Part shown: piece after piece, positions 21,750 to 31,980 of the stretch
Layout of the letters: the number at the start of each line of letters is the position of its first letter
Position numbering within the stretch: position 1 is the first letter of the stretch
NCBI GenBank assembly: GCA_023935145.1
Contig: CM043697.1
Location: forward strand, 53,212,501-53,276,500
Length of the DNA: 64,000 bases
Origin: Bretschneidera sinensis
Lineage: Eukaryota > Streptophyta > Magnoliopsida > Brassicales > Akaniaceae
Reading direction: 5' to 3'
Program-made: the position numbers and the translations under genes
Notes under the pieces: model-generated
Seen by the model: only the letters and a program-made list of their open reading frames with translations
Told to the model about the DNA's origin: nothing
Databases searched by the model: none

Positions 21750-22620
21750 TTATAAGGTAGAAAAATTAGATAACTAAGGCAACAGACGAGATAGGTTTAC
21801 TGTCGTGTCCGTTTAATACCTCCTAAGATCGGATCACCGATTATAAACCCAAGAGATTTCGGACTTAAAAAGTATATAACTTAGCGGTTTTAAGGTAAGA
21901 AAAAGTAGATAGCTTAGGTAACATATGAGATGGGTTTACCGCCACGTCTACTTAGTAGAATGTAACTTGTTAGAACAAAAGGAAACCATTTCAGATCACT
22001 GGTTACAAACCCAAGAGGTTTTAGTCTGAAAAAGTATATAACTTAACCGTTTTAAGGTAAAAAAAAAAATAGATAACTTAGGTAACGGACGAGGCATGTT
22101 TACTATCATATTCGTTTAGTAGAATGTAACTTATGGGAACAAAACGAAACCATTTTAGACCACCGGTTACAAACCCAATATGTTTCGGTATCAAAAACTA
22201 TATAACTTAGAAGTTTTAAGGTAAAAAAAAGTAGATAACTTAGGTAACGGACGAAGTGAGTTTACCGTCACATCTGTTTAGTAGAATGTAACTTGCGATC
22301 ATCCGGTACAAACCCGAGTATGTTTCGGTTTGAAAAAGAATATAACTTAGCAGTTTTAAGGTTAAAAAAGTAGGTAACTTAGGTAACGGTTGAGGCGGGT
22401 TTATTGTCAAGTCCGTTTGGTAGAATGTGACTTGTGGGAACAAACAGAATCCATTTCGGATCACCAATTACAAACCCGAGAGATTTTGGACTCAAAAAGT
22501 ATATAACTTAGCGGTTTTAAGGTAAAAAAAGTAAATAATTAGGTAACGGACGAGGTGGGTTTACCGTCACATTCGTTTAGTAGAATGTAACGTATGAGAT
22601 AGACTCACAAAGTATATAAC
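21750..22620 (+). repeat. Tandem repeat, about 140-162 bp unit, six copies, in last CACTA intron
   Basis: The phrase taactt.aggtaacggacga recurs near 21768, 21907, 22070, 22233, 22373 and 22533. Each time it is followed by gtttaccgtc, then a tagaatgtaactt segment, then ccggttacaaaccc and agtatataacttag. Unit lengths are about 140-162 bp and units differ by 10-20 percent by eye. The array occupies almost the whole last intron of the second CACTA gene. Confidence 0.88.
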
Positions 22621-22984
22621 TTACCGATTTTACTTTCATAAATTATTTATTTTTTATTTTGGTAAACATATTTATTTGACCATGTTATTTGTTATATATA
22701 GGATCTAGTTGTGGACCCCGATGGTGACACACACCTAGCTGACCCATAGTTTTATTTTTAGACATTTCTATTTAGAATTTTTGGAATTTTTGGAATATTT
22801 GATTATTTTTTTGAAGTAAGAATATTCGATTATCGATTATATTTTTATTTGTATATTATATTTTATTAATTTACGGAATATTTTGTATTCTTGATTTCGT
22901 TGTATTATGTATTTTTTAAGTATATTTGAAGCATGTTGAATATGTTTTAACAGGAAAAATAAATAAAAATATTTAGAAATTAAT

Positions 22985-23756
22985 TACTATCACTGAGGGA
23001 TCTCTCGGTGATAGTATTGCACATTAATACCAAAAGATTGTTGCCGTTATCACCTAGGGACACATCCGTCGGTGTTGAGCTTAGTCCATTTTTTATTTTC
23101 TTTAAAAACAACTCATGACCGATGGATGAATCTCTCGATGATAAGTATTATTATTACTGACGGGTCATCCCTCGGTATTAGTTACATTATTTTATTATTA
23201 TTTTAAAAACAACCAAAATATATTTTTTTAAAACACTAGCACCCAGCGACTCCTACTTCGGTAATAACCGCCGGTGATAACCTATCATCGATGGAATATT
23301 TTGACTCTCGGTAAAAAAAAGTATTACGGATGAACTTAACACCGAGGGAGTTATCACCGAAAGAATTCGTTCGAAGATAAATATTACCGACAGTAAAAGA
23401 CCTTTCACTGTTGTTAAAAAAATTAATATTCTTTATAAAACACTTACTAGAAAGTTAACAATTATTTAATATTTAATAAACAAAGTAAAAATTTTATATT
23501 CAAGATAACTTTAACTTTTTAAAATCTATTTTTTAAGTTTTAGTTATTCTTAAAAGTTTTTAAAAAGTATTTGACCTAATTTTTGTTTTATTAAAAATTA
23601 AAATTTGCTTCGAAAACTATACAAAATGGTAGAACTCGTTATACGTTTCGTGTTGAGGTTTGAGAATCGAACTTAAATTTTTTTTTTTAGTAAAACAATA
23701 CATATTGTTAAAATAACTTACACTATTTTTTAAATAAATTTAATGTTCTTGCAGTG
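22985..23756 (+). repeat. Right subterminal region and terminus of the CACTA element
   Basis: GC-richer short motifs (tcggtgata, ctgagggatc, accgagggag, gacgggtcatccctcgg) recur in both orientations between 22985 and 23420, as expected for CACTA subterminal transposase-binding repeats. The terminus reads ttcttgcagtg and ends at 23756. The inverted partner is outside the window, so the terminus call rests on match to the CACTA consensus. Confidence 0.7.
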
Positions 23757-24683
23757 ATGCAAACAAAAGGTCTATCCTTCTCTTACGAATGTATGTTTAT
23801 TTTGATACGTAAGCTTAAGTGCATGTCTTTGTGCACACATGCACGTGGACGAACCATATCCTTCTATTCTTCAATAGGAGAATTTAAGTGAAGGATTAAA
23901 ATAATTTTTTTCAAAAAGTCCCATTGAAATTAATAATGAAAATGACTGAGATTTTTGTGATGATGAAAATGATTGAAATGGTTCTGGAGATGGTGTGGAG
24001 ATAATAATGAACACGTGTGTGACTTTTGTGTTTTGATGTATTGAGATGATGTGTTTTGAGAATACATATATATACTGAGCTAATAAGAAATATAAATATT
24101 TGTGTGAAGATATGTGTTTACACAAATATGTGTGTATTGATTTGAAGACGATAACTAAAAGTTAGATATATAATAAGGTTCAGTAAATATAATTTTAAAA
24201 CTTAATATTCATGGTAAGTGAATTTTATTGGACTTTATAACTCATCTCATTTTCATTTTATTTTTCTCTTTAAGCAATTAGCAAAGATTTTGGAGTAGTT
24301 AGATGAGAGTTTGCTGATCGGCCTTTTTTTAGGTGAGTTTACGCGGACAGCATCCTCAACATTTACTTAGTTGGGGTCAAGTCATTAATAATAGTTTTGG
24401 AAAAATTGTTGATGGTGGTATGAAAAATTTATTTTTGTTTTTTTTTTTTTATGTTTTATATTTTGAATGAAGTCGATTAAGTTGAAGTAGAAGTGATGTT
24501 GTGATGTTGTTTGTGCTCGGATATGTAAATGTAAGCTTTGACGTACTATAACCGTATTGGTATGGATATGTCTTAGTGTCACATGATATGTCAATGACAT
24601 GTTAAGACTCAATCCTTAAAAATAATGATTCCGTTTAAATTGGGCAACATTGAAAGCAAAGACAATCAAAATCTTAACAAATA
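23757..24683. other. AT-rich intergenic DNA, no feature seen
   Basis: Low-copy looking sequence between the CACTA end and a possible MITE. Short open frames here have no codon bias, domain or start context that I can support. Confidence 0.6.
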
Positions 24684-25180
24684 AGAGCATACTTGAGTAA
24701 CAGTTTTCTGTTTTCAATTTTTGAAAACTGTTTTCGAAAATAAAACCTGAAATGTTTCTGATGTTTCCTGAAGAAAACATGTTTGGATAATTGTAACCCA
24801 AAAATTATTTCTAAAACAGAAAATAGTAAAATGTTGTTTGGAAAATCTTATTTTGAAAACTGTTTTGATATACTTTGTAATTATTTTTAGTTTTGAGTTT
24901 AAATTTAAAATCTATATTAATTTTATTTATCATGTTTACTAAATACTTAAAAATAATTAATATTAATTTATTTTCAAAATTTTATTATTTTTTATATACC
25001 ATAAAGAAAAAATGAAATAAAGAAGTGAACACTTCTTTTAGGACTATTTTTCGAAAATTATATCAGAAAACGCTAATTTGAAGTTTTCAAAAAACAGTTT
25101 TTGAAAACTGTTTGCCAAACATGAAAATAAATTTTCGAAAACTCTTTTCAGTTTTCAAAAATTCATTCCGAACATGCCCT
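24684..25180. mobile_element. Possible MITE with imperfect inverted ends
   Basis: About 500 bp, AT-rich and non-coding. The left end agagcatacttgag and the reverse complement of the right end, agggcatgttcgg, match imperfectly. Both sides continue into a shared inner motif (tttttgaaaactg, then ttttcgaaaat). The pattern of many ttttgaaaac words in both orientations gives a large imperfect hairpin. No clear target duplication was found, so the superfamily is not assigned. Confidence 0.45.
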
Positions 25181-25310
25181 AATTGTTCTAGGAAAGAAAA
25201 ATAAAAACCATGATTGCAGCTTACCCTTGGGGAACGAAAGGGATTGTAAAATTAAAATCTAAATTATGAAATTAGGCACGAAAATTAAACTGTTTTTATT
25301 GTATACCAAC

Positions 25311-25314
<4 letters not shown>

Positions 25315-25350
<36 letters not shown>
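25315..25350. repeat. (TA)n microsatellite
   Basis: About 17 TA dinucleotides in intergenic DNA. A shorter TA run is at 26276-26294. Confidence 0.92.
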
Positions 25351-25353
<3 letters not shown>

Positions 25354-27910
25354 TAGATTAAACGTAACACTTTTTCATTATTTCTTTTTTGTATGTTAAA
25401 AGTGGGTACACAGATAGATTACCTTATGTATCTGTCAGAGAGTATTGAGTTATATCAACACTAAAATTAAAAATCTCCTCACATTTTATATGATGAAAAC
25501 TTAAATTTAATGCTCATGCCTGTAAAAACATGGGATTTTAACTAATAACATTGGTGGTCAGTTGAAGCAAAGTATATATTGTGCCAAAAAGACTGTAAAA
25601 AGCGGCAAAGCATTATGGCCAAAGTTATTGATTCATCACTGGTACGAAAATATTGCAGGCGTATACGGAGTTTGTCCCAACTAATGTGAGTTTTTCAAAA
25701 GTTTTGCTTACTAAAACAATTGGAGAGATACATAATATAAAAGTTTATTTTATTTTTAAATAAAAATAATTTTTTTTGTATAATTTTACGATGAAATGGA
25801 TTATTGTGTTATGTATCTCTTATGGTACTGTATTAACAAAAACTTTTCATTTTTTAACACATTATTCATTTAGGGATTTTTTTTTAGCTTTAAAAATTTC
25901 CTCACCTCCAACAAAGAAAAACAAATCGCTAGAAAATCTCCCACGCGTGATCAATGGCTTGTGTGATCTAATCAACGGAGTTAGGCAATTGGATTCAGGG
26001 AAATGTCGGACAATGTATATTCAACGTTCTTGAGGTGGTGGCATTGACCAAATGTTGTTGAAAGATGACAAATTAAGGTGATAGTCAGAACTTTTCATTT
26101 ATCCAATCGTTAAAAATCATAAAAAAAATTCTAATAATTTTTTTAAATGAGTTTTATTAAATTAACATATTATCCTTTTGATTGTTTTACATAAAGTGAA
26201 TATATGTGGACACTTTGATCCAAATAAATTTAGACACAATGTGCACGTGGCAAATTAGCATTCCTCACGAATATTTGTATATATATATATATATGTATGT
26301 ATCATGGAAGAGGTAGACGCCCAAAGTTGAATTAGTAGTTTGGCAAGAGATAATTCCCTTTTTTATTTTTATTTTCTTTTATTACAACATGAATTAGCAA
26401 ATGAATTCGGATGAGAAAAAGTAATTTATGGTACAAGTCAGTATTTGCACAATGTATGTGCCTGAAAAAAGCAAAGGAAAGGAAAAAAAAAAAAAAAAAG
26501 GCAGATCAGGGTGGAAGGATAAAAGGAAACCCTGTGTAACGCGCCTAGGTCCAAGGAAAATGGCGCGACGCGGATGCCTCAACAAGAAAAATGAAACAGT
26601 ATAATCATAACACCGAAGAACGAGGATCTGCCTGTTTTGCTTTGTTAGCCAGTTGTTTTTTAAAGAACCAAACCTTGACCTTGCATCTACAAGTCACCTA
26701 CCTTCCATCTATACCATCGTTTTATCTCTCCTTTTTTCATCTTTAATTAACTACTTGTTTTCTTTCTTCGTTTTCCTTGAAGGAATTAATGATACAAAGA
26801 TATTCTCAATTTTGAACAAAATTTAGACAATTGCTTTGGAATATCATCTTTCAATTCTGTTTTCTATTAAACATTTTTTCCTTCACAATGAAGTCATCAG
26901 AGTCATCGCCAAAATGATGGTATTATTTATTTTCTTATCAATGCGATACAATGAAAATGGGGATTTTTTTAGTATGTAACCCCTTTTTTTACACAATGAT
27001 ATACTCTCTTTTTATCTCAACATGAAATATTATAGTGTCACTACTTATTCAATTAAATGATTAATTTTTTTAATAATAATTTAATAAAATAATTCAAAAT
27101 TTTCATATATACTTTTATAAAGTTCACAAATATTCAATAATAAATTTTTTAATAATTTCAAATTATTTATAGAGTTTATGCATCGGATTTGATTTCTTAA
27201 TGATTTGATCTAAATTTTTTTTACTTTGGACTCCTCTCTATTTCTTAACCTTTTAACCTTGTTTCTGATCGTGTGTAATAATGAAATTGGAGAATAGACT
27301 TACTTTCACTATCCAAGAACTTGTCCATATCTTAAGAAAGGATGGATGACTTTTTTTATCTCTGTCCATTTTCACTATTTAGAATGGTGCTATTTTACCA
27401 GTCATCAACTCTGTCCCTTTTTTGCATAGTAATTTTCTTGCTTCGGCAGTTTTCATGGTCAGATCATGGGAGAGAGGAAGTTGGGAGAAGTTTATAACTT
27501 CTCATGACCACTCCCACCGAAAATGGCAATTTAAATGATTTGGGTGTTATCCATCGTGAGTATCCAGCATGATCAATTTTCAAAACAAATCTATAATTAT
27601 TTTTAAAAAAAAAATTTAGAGTCAAAACTGCTTCAAAAAGTTAATAGTAACATTTATTTTAGGACGAAGAGAATTAATGTGACTCAAATAATACGGACTA
27701 ATTAGAATTTCACACGTAGCCAACCACCTCTGAGCACTGAAATGACTAGATCTGACTATGACTGAGAGTACTTCACACGCTCTCAAACACTCTGATGTGA
27801 TGACTCAGGCAAAAACCATTCTTTACGGATAAAGATCATTTCCCGCGAGGTTAGAGGTCAGAAAGTCACATCCTAATGGTGTCGCACTTCGAATGGCCAG
27901 ATAAAGAATG
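25351..27910. other. AT-rich intergenic DNA
   Basis: No supported gene, RNA or element end. Homopolymer runs occur (for example A17 at about 26482-26499). The region resembles ordinary low-copy plant intergenic DNA. Confidence 0.55.
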
Positions 27911-27917
27911 CACATGC

Positions 27918-27927
27918 GCCTATATAA
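27918..27927 (+). promoter_or_regulatory. Candidate TATA box of an unidentified transcript
   Basis: CTATATAAAG is a near-perfect plant TATA box. It is followed about 30 bases later by CA-containing initiator-like sequence (cattcatcatcaac) and a purine-rich, CT-poor stretch like a 5' UTR. The next possible start is the ATG at 28275, which opens only 16 codons (MKADQPPITLFWHLQE). No downstream exon could be assigned. It may be a promoter of a non-coding or lost gene. Confidence 0.35.
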
Positions 27928-28289
27928 AGAGACATTCATCATCAACAAGGAGAGAGACAGACAAGAAGTGTATATCCATATACTTAGGGAAAAAAAAAAA
28001 GAAGAGAACTTCAGGTACAAAGATTTCACATACGAGGAACAAACAGAACTACTCCAATTCTCTCTTTTCAAATACTCTTTCACATTGGCTTAATTCTTTA
28101 TCTTTTTAAACATCTATTGACTTAACTATAAGAAAGCTCTCTCTAAAATACAACGTTCTGAAAGACTTTTTTTTGTAGGTGTTCACTCACTCCAAACACA
28201 AAGAAGACATTCTATGTCCTCCCTTTCTTTTTTTTACACAGACAATTCCAGATATATATCCCGTTGACGATCAATGAAGGCGGACCAGC

Positions 28290-29190
28290 CCCCCATCACC
28301 CTCTTTTGGCATCTACAAGAATAATTTTCAATGAGTTAATACTCCTCACCCACAAAAAATGGTTTTTAATAGAAATGAAAAAAAAAAAATTAATTGGATG
28401 TGGCAATTGCCCATGGACCGGCGGGATCCTAATATTTTGATCCGTTCAGTTTAAGGTAGGTAGGCTTAGTCCAAGTTTGACAGTTGGGCCTGTTTCTATC
28501 ACAACTTCCGTCAATCAAATATACATACTAGAGAAATTTGTGGCAATATCTGTAAGTAAGGTAATTTATGGAAGTAATGGGCCACTTAAAATAGCCCACC
28601 ATAATAATTTTTTTTGAGAGACAGCCCACCGTAATAAAATTTGTTCATTTCTATCCTTCTTTGCATAATTATCAATTCCCCCCCTCCCCAGAAGAGGTGC
28701 TACCCAGTGGCATCTAAATCAAGCAAGACAACTACTGTACTATTATATACAAGTTACCACAAGTTCACAAAATCAGACAGCCATGAAATGATGGTAGGCA
28801 AAAGACTTAGGGCTGTATAAGAAAAAAGAAAACAGAAAACAAAAATCTAATCCAAACATACCCATGTATCTTGATTGTTTTCTACCACTCGGAGATCAAT
28901 GGCATTGCCATTGGTTGGTTAAAGTGCTAGTTAACATTGACTTCGAAATCTTGCTCATTTATTCTTCATATATGCTTCAGATTGACGACAAATCACAGGA
29001 GAAAGCCAAAACTGATAAATTTATTATTAAAAAATGCGGTAGTTGAGTCATATTGTTGACTAGTATATCAGGAGGAAAGGCTACAGGAAACCTGCTTCAT
29101 GTCAAACTCAAAACTCCACAGCAAACTTCCAAGAAAAAAAAAACCTCTTTAAAACTTTTTGTAGATTTGACTTAAACAATCTTTGGTCAT
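28290..29190. other. Intergenic DNA upstream of the ELC-like gene
   Basis: No supported feature. A 60-codon open frame at 28864-29046 has no recognisable similarity and is probably chance. Confidence 0.5.
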
Positions 29191-29201
29191 TTTATATCGT
29201 G

Positions 29202-29218
29202 CTATATATGTATAAAAA
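29202..29218 (+). promoter_or_regulatory. TATA region of the ELC-like gene
   Basis: ctatatatgtataaaaa lies about 90-105 bases before the start codon. It gives a likely transcription start near 29240 and a short, unspliced 5' UTR. Confidence 0.55.
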
Positions 29219-29308
29219 TCGAATTACAAAAGTCTTGTAATTACTTATCAAATACATCTCAAATAGCCAATCTTTAATTTTTCTACATCAAGCGTTCAAT
29301 CTCTGGCA

Positions 29309-30304
29309 ATGGCACCATCATCTTCAATCAAGTTCATTGACACAGCGCTTTCTTCCACCAGCCCTTTTGTTCTATCCTACACAAACCCAGATCAAAAATG
29401 GCTTATTCGAAAACATCTCCTTTCCTTCCTTGAAGATTACCCTGATTTCAGGCTTTCAACAGATACTTTCAATCACAATGATGGAACCATGGTCAACCTT
29501 CTTAATATGATTGGCTATCTCCATGTCTCTAATTCTAATTCAACACCCCCAATACCCCTCACCATTTGGGTACATGAAAACTATCCTTATATGCCGCCTA
29601 TAGTCTTTGTCAATTCATCAAACACCATGACTCCAATTCATAAAAATCATCCTTTTGTTGACAATTCTGGTGCCACAATTCCTCCTTACCTCCAAACGTG
29701 GAAATACCCACGATGCAATCTCTTAGACCTCATGCGCAAGCTTGTCAAAATCTTTGCACATGATCATCCTTTCGCTTATTCGGGTAATCCTAGTTTAAGT
29801 CATCCTTCCTTTGTCTCAAAGATTGAAGCTCTAGACCGGCTAACGGGTATGCTTCACTATGACATGGTGGCCTTACAGGCCAAAGCTGAGGAAGATATCG
29901 AGGAGCTATCAAAATTGCAAGCAGAGATGATCAAGCGAGTTGGTGTAACCAAAACTATGGCTGCTGAGCTCGAGCACGAAAGAAGGAGCTTGAAAGAGAA
30001 AGTTATGGAGTTAAAAGAGGATGCTGATGTACTAATGAATTGGTTGAGAGTTCATGACCCAAAATCAGTTGGAGACGTGATGAGGGAGGAAATAGAGGAT
30101 GCATTTTTGGCCGTTGATGAGGAGTCTAAAGTTTTGCTTGATAACTTGGCTGCAGATAGGGCCATAGAGGATTTGTTATATGCATTGGACAAGGCAATTG
30201 AACAAGGGGTTGTGAGTTTTGATTCATACATTAGGCAAGTAAGAATCTTGGCCAGAGAGCAGTTCTTTCACAGAGCTAATCAAGTGAAATTAAAAAGGCC
30301 TTGA
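29309..30304 (+). CDS. ELC: ELC/VPS23-like ESCRT-I subunit (Tsg101 family), intronless
   Basis: Encodes 331 residues. ESCRT-I VPS23/Tsg101 proteins bind ubiquitinated membrane cargo at endosomes and pass it to ESCRT-II/III for sorting into multivesicular bodies. Residues about 10-145 form a UEV domain (catalytically dead E2 fold): PFVLSYTNPDQKWLIRKHLL, WVHENYPYMPPIVFVN and IPPYLQTWKYPRCNLLDLM. Residues about 165-250 are a coiled coil. Residues about 265-325 are the steadiness box (DRAIEDLLYALDKAIEQGVV, ending AREQFFHRA). Order and ends fit plant ELC, which is also intronless. It is shorter than Arabidopsis ELC (about 400 residues) because the proline-rich linker between UEV and coiled coil is almost absent and the tail after FFHRA is short. 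The start is the first ATG, in good context (GCAATGGC). The frame is fully open, unlike everything around it. Confidence 0.93.
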   Translation: MAPSSSIKFIDTALSSTSPFVLSYTNPDQKWLIRKHLLSFLEDYPDFRLSTDTFNHNDGTMVNLLNMIGYLHVSNSNSTPPIPLTIWVHENYPYMPPIVFVNSSNTMTPIHKNHPFVDNSGATIPPYLQTWKYPRCNLLDLMRKLVKIFAHDHPFAYSGNPSLSHPSFVSKIEALDRLTGMLHYDMVALQAKAEEDIEELSKLQAEMIKRVGVTKTMAAELEHERRSLKEKVMELKEDADVLMNWLRVHDPKSVGDVMREEIEDAFLAVDEESKVLLDNLAADRAIEDLLYALDKAIEQGVVSFDSYIRQVRILAREQFFHRANQVKLKRP

Positions 30305-30412
30305 TATATGAAATTATTTTCTCTAATTTGTACATTCATTAATGCATTGGCTTTCTCCTTCATGTTTGAGCTTAATTTGTTACATGAATTTTGGGGAAAA
30401 GAAACTATATTT

Positions 30413-30420
30413 GGAAATAA
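30413..30420 (+). terminator. Candidate poly(A) signal of the ELC-like gene
   Basis: AATAAA about 110 bases after the stop codon, preceded by T-rich sequence and TTGTA motifs typical of plant 3' ends. Confidence 0.45.
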
Positions 30421-30544
30421 AAAGGAAACAAAAGTTTTGCTCAACTTGTAAAATGAAATAACTGTCTTTGATTGGCAGTGAGCAGTCACACCTGTTTTCC
30501 TGTAGAATTTTTTTGGTTCAATCTTGTTTGTCAATTGTCATTCA

Positions 30545-30944
30545 TCACAATTGTTTTTGTTTTTTTAAAAAATAAGACAGAGTAATAGGTGCATCAGTTA
30601 TGTTGTTTACAACCCTGGGAAACTTAGTCCCTATAATATCCGAATTCAAATGCAAAAGGATAAAATCAGGTTGTTTATCATATTCCACTGATCCCGGGGC
30701 AAGCATAGTGGTTTGGTTAGCTAACATGTTGGCACAGCTATTACCGTCTCTGATCGTATGGTTCAGCTTGCAATCCTGGAGCTACTGCATCAAAAACCAG
30801 TCATGCTCCTCATGGATAAGAGCACCATGTGGGGTGCAAATTAACATTAGCTCTTTCAATCAAGTCAATAACTGACAACAAGCCATCTTGAAGACCCATA
30901 ATTCAGCTTGCACACTGGTAGATGTTCCCAAGCTTCTGGAGAAC
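30545..30944 (-). pseudogene. Decayed RNase H-like fragment (RVT_3 type)
   Basis: On the minus strand, TSVQAELWVFKMAC, then DCKLNHTIRDGNSCANMLAN and a short tail match the end of RNase H-like domains found in plant LINE-derived or stand-alone proteins: an Ala-Glu-Leu helix and the HIxREgNxCAdxLA motif. At least two stops interrupt it. The upstream part, with the first catalytic Asp, is missing because gypsy C inserted at 30945. What follows C at 37393 does not look like the missing part. Confidence 0.6.
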
Positions 30945-31980
30945 TGATATGATCCACGTCAAGAACTAAGAAATTTATGGATCAAGAAGACCTCCAAGAT
31001 CGTCTAGAAGCAGATTTATGTGAGGCCGCGACCCATTGCTTATACTGAAGCAAGAACCTTGATATAATGAAGACTGAGACATCGACTCGTTGCTTATATC
31101 GAAGCAAGAACCTTGGTATAATGAAGACACCACAATCAATTATGGAAGGATTGATTGATAAGTCGAAGATGAACGCCACAGAAACTCCGATAAGTTCAGA
31201 AGTTCTAAAAGAACCAAAGAGAAATTTCTCCCCGAAAGTATGAACCAAATCTGAATTGTCTTATTCCAAAAGCCAATGACTATTTAAATACATGAGAATT
31301 CGTAACCAAATAGAAAAAGGAAAACAAAAAAATTGGAAATAAACCTAAACAGAATTCTGGTAGGAATAAGGAACTACGAAATAGGAAATAAACCTAAATA
31401 GAATTCTGGTAACCTAAAATTCAAATAAGGAAAGTACCTAACTTGGCATGCAAGCCTTATAATGCAACAATTAAATTCAGAAGTAAACAATTAAGAAAAG
31501 GTGCAAGGTACAAGCCCAAAGTGGAAGAAGATTCGGATGCAACAGCCTGCTGGATTTAGGCCCATCATAATAGGCCCAAACGATACCCTTTTTAGAACTT
31601 TCTTAAGTCTAAATTGAAGTTCAAGATGTCATCTTTCCATCCCAACAAGTTTCAGCCCATTTGAAGTTGTGGGCAAGAAGATATGACCATTTTAATTCTG
31701 GTCATTGGGTCTTCTCGAAATTCCAAAGTGAAAGTTCCCTTGGATCATGAAAACCCATCCTTGTGGATCATGTATAGCACCATCCTTGGGCCCCCAAAGG
31801 TGGTTCTTAGCCTAAATGTGTTGAATAAGCCAATTGAGAGTTTTCTTGAACTGTTTAGCTTGGGCCCTTATAACTGGACCAATTTGAACTTGAATAAACC
31901 GTTTAGCTCGAGCCCTTGTAACTTGACCAATTGGAACTTGAATAGGATCCGCCTCCCATTTGTTAGCGGTGTCCTCATCA
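30945..31980 (-). repeat. 3' LTR of gypsy C
   Basis: 1036 bp, tgatatgatcc to gtcctcatca on the plus strand. It has two copies of the 54-bp repeat around gacccgttgcttatat (31020-31130), where the 5' LTR has one. The U3 start encodes the tail of the pol frame with RARAK-type repeats. Confidence 0.93.

Larger units (their letters stand above)
19970..22749 (+). pseudogene. Second CACTA gene, Transposase_24-like, decayed, with introns
   Basis: Matches the second gene of plant CACTA elements (Ptta/En/Spm, Transposase_24). Exon-like pieces: 19970-20085 starting MPGQEL; about 20185-20290; 20400-20470 with HFDSSEEAHEW; 20635-20960 with WYGWSRDDGGRGH; 21073-21182 with SQKLGRDAIPVEMF; 21288-21698 with ETYDQRVRDKSGG and a coiled-coil end (IDELQSQLVRANAR); and a last short exon 22701-22749 encoding DLVVDPDGDTHLADP and a stop. 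Plausible splice sites are GT at about 21700 and AG just before 22701. At least six in-frame stops show it is dead. It would have encoded an accessory DNA-binding protein for transposition. Confidence 0.75.
2635..23756 (+). mobile_element. CACTA (En/Spm-type) DNA transposon, decayed, 5' part missing
   Basis: Two typical CACTA genes lie in order on the plus strand: a TNP2-like transposase (2635-6170) and a Transposase_24-like second gene (about 19970-22749). They are followed by subterminal repeats and a right terminus whose reverse complement reads CACTGCAAGAAC, close to the plant CACTA consensus CACTACAAGAAA. The left end is cut off by gypsy A and the window edge. Copia B and solo LTRs J and K are inserted in the middle and account for most of the apparent length. 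All reading frames are broken. Confidence 0.85.

Noticed and set aside
24385..24801. Two short minus-strand open frames
   Set aside because: No recognisable motif; the second overlaps the MITE-like inverted repeat.
28864..29046. 60-codon plus-strand frame upstream of the ELC-like gene
   Set aside because: No similarity or domain that I recognise and low-complexity AT-rich surroundings; most likely chance.
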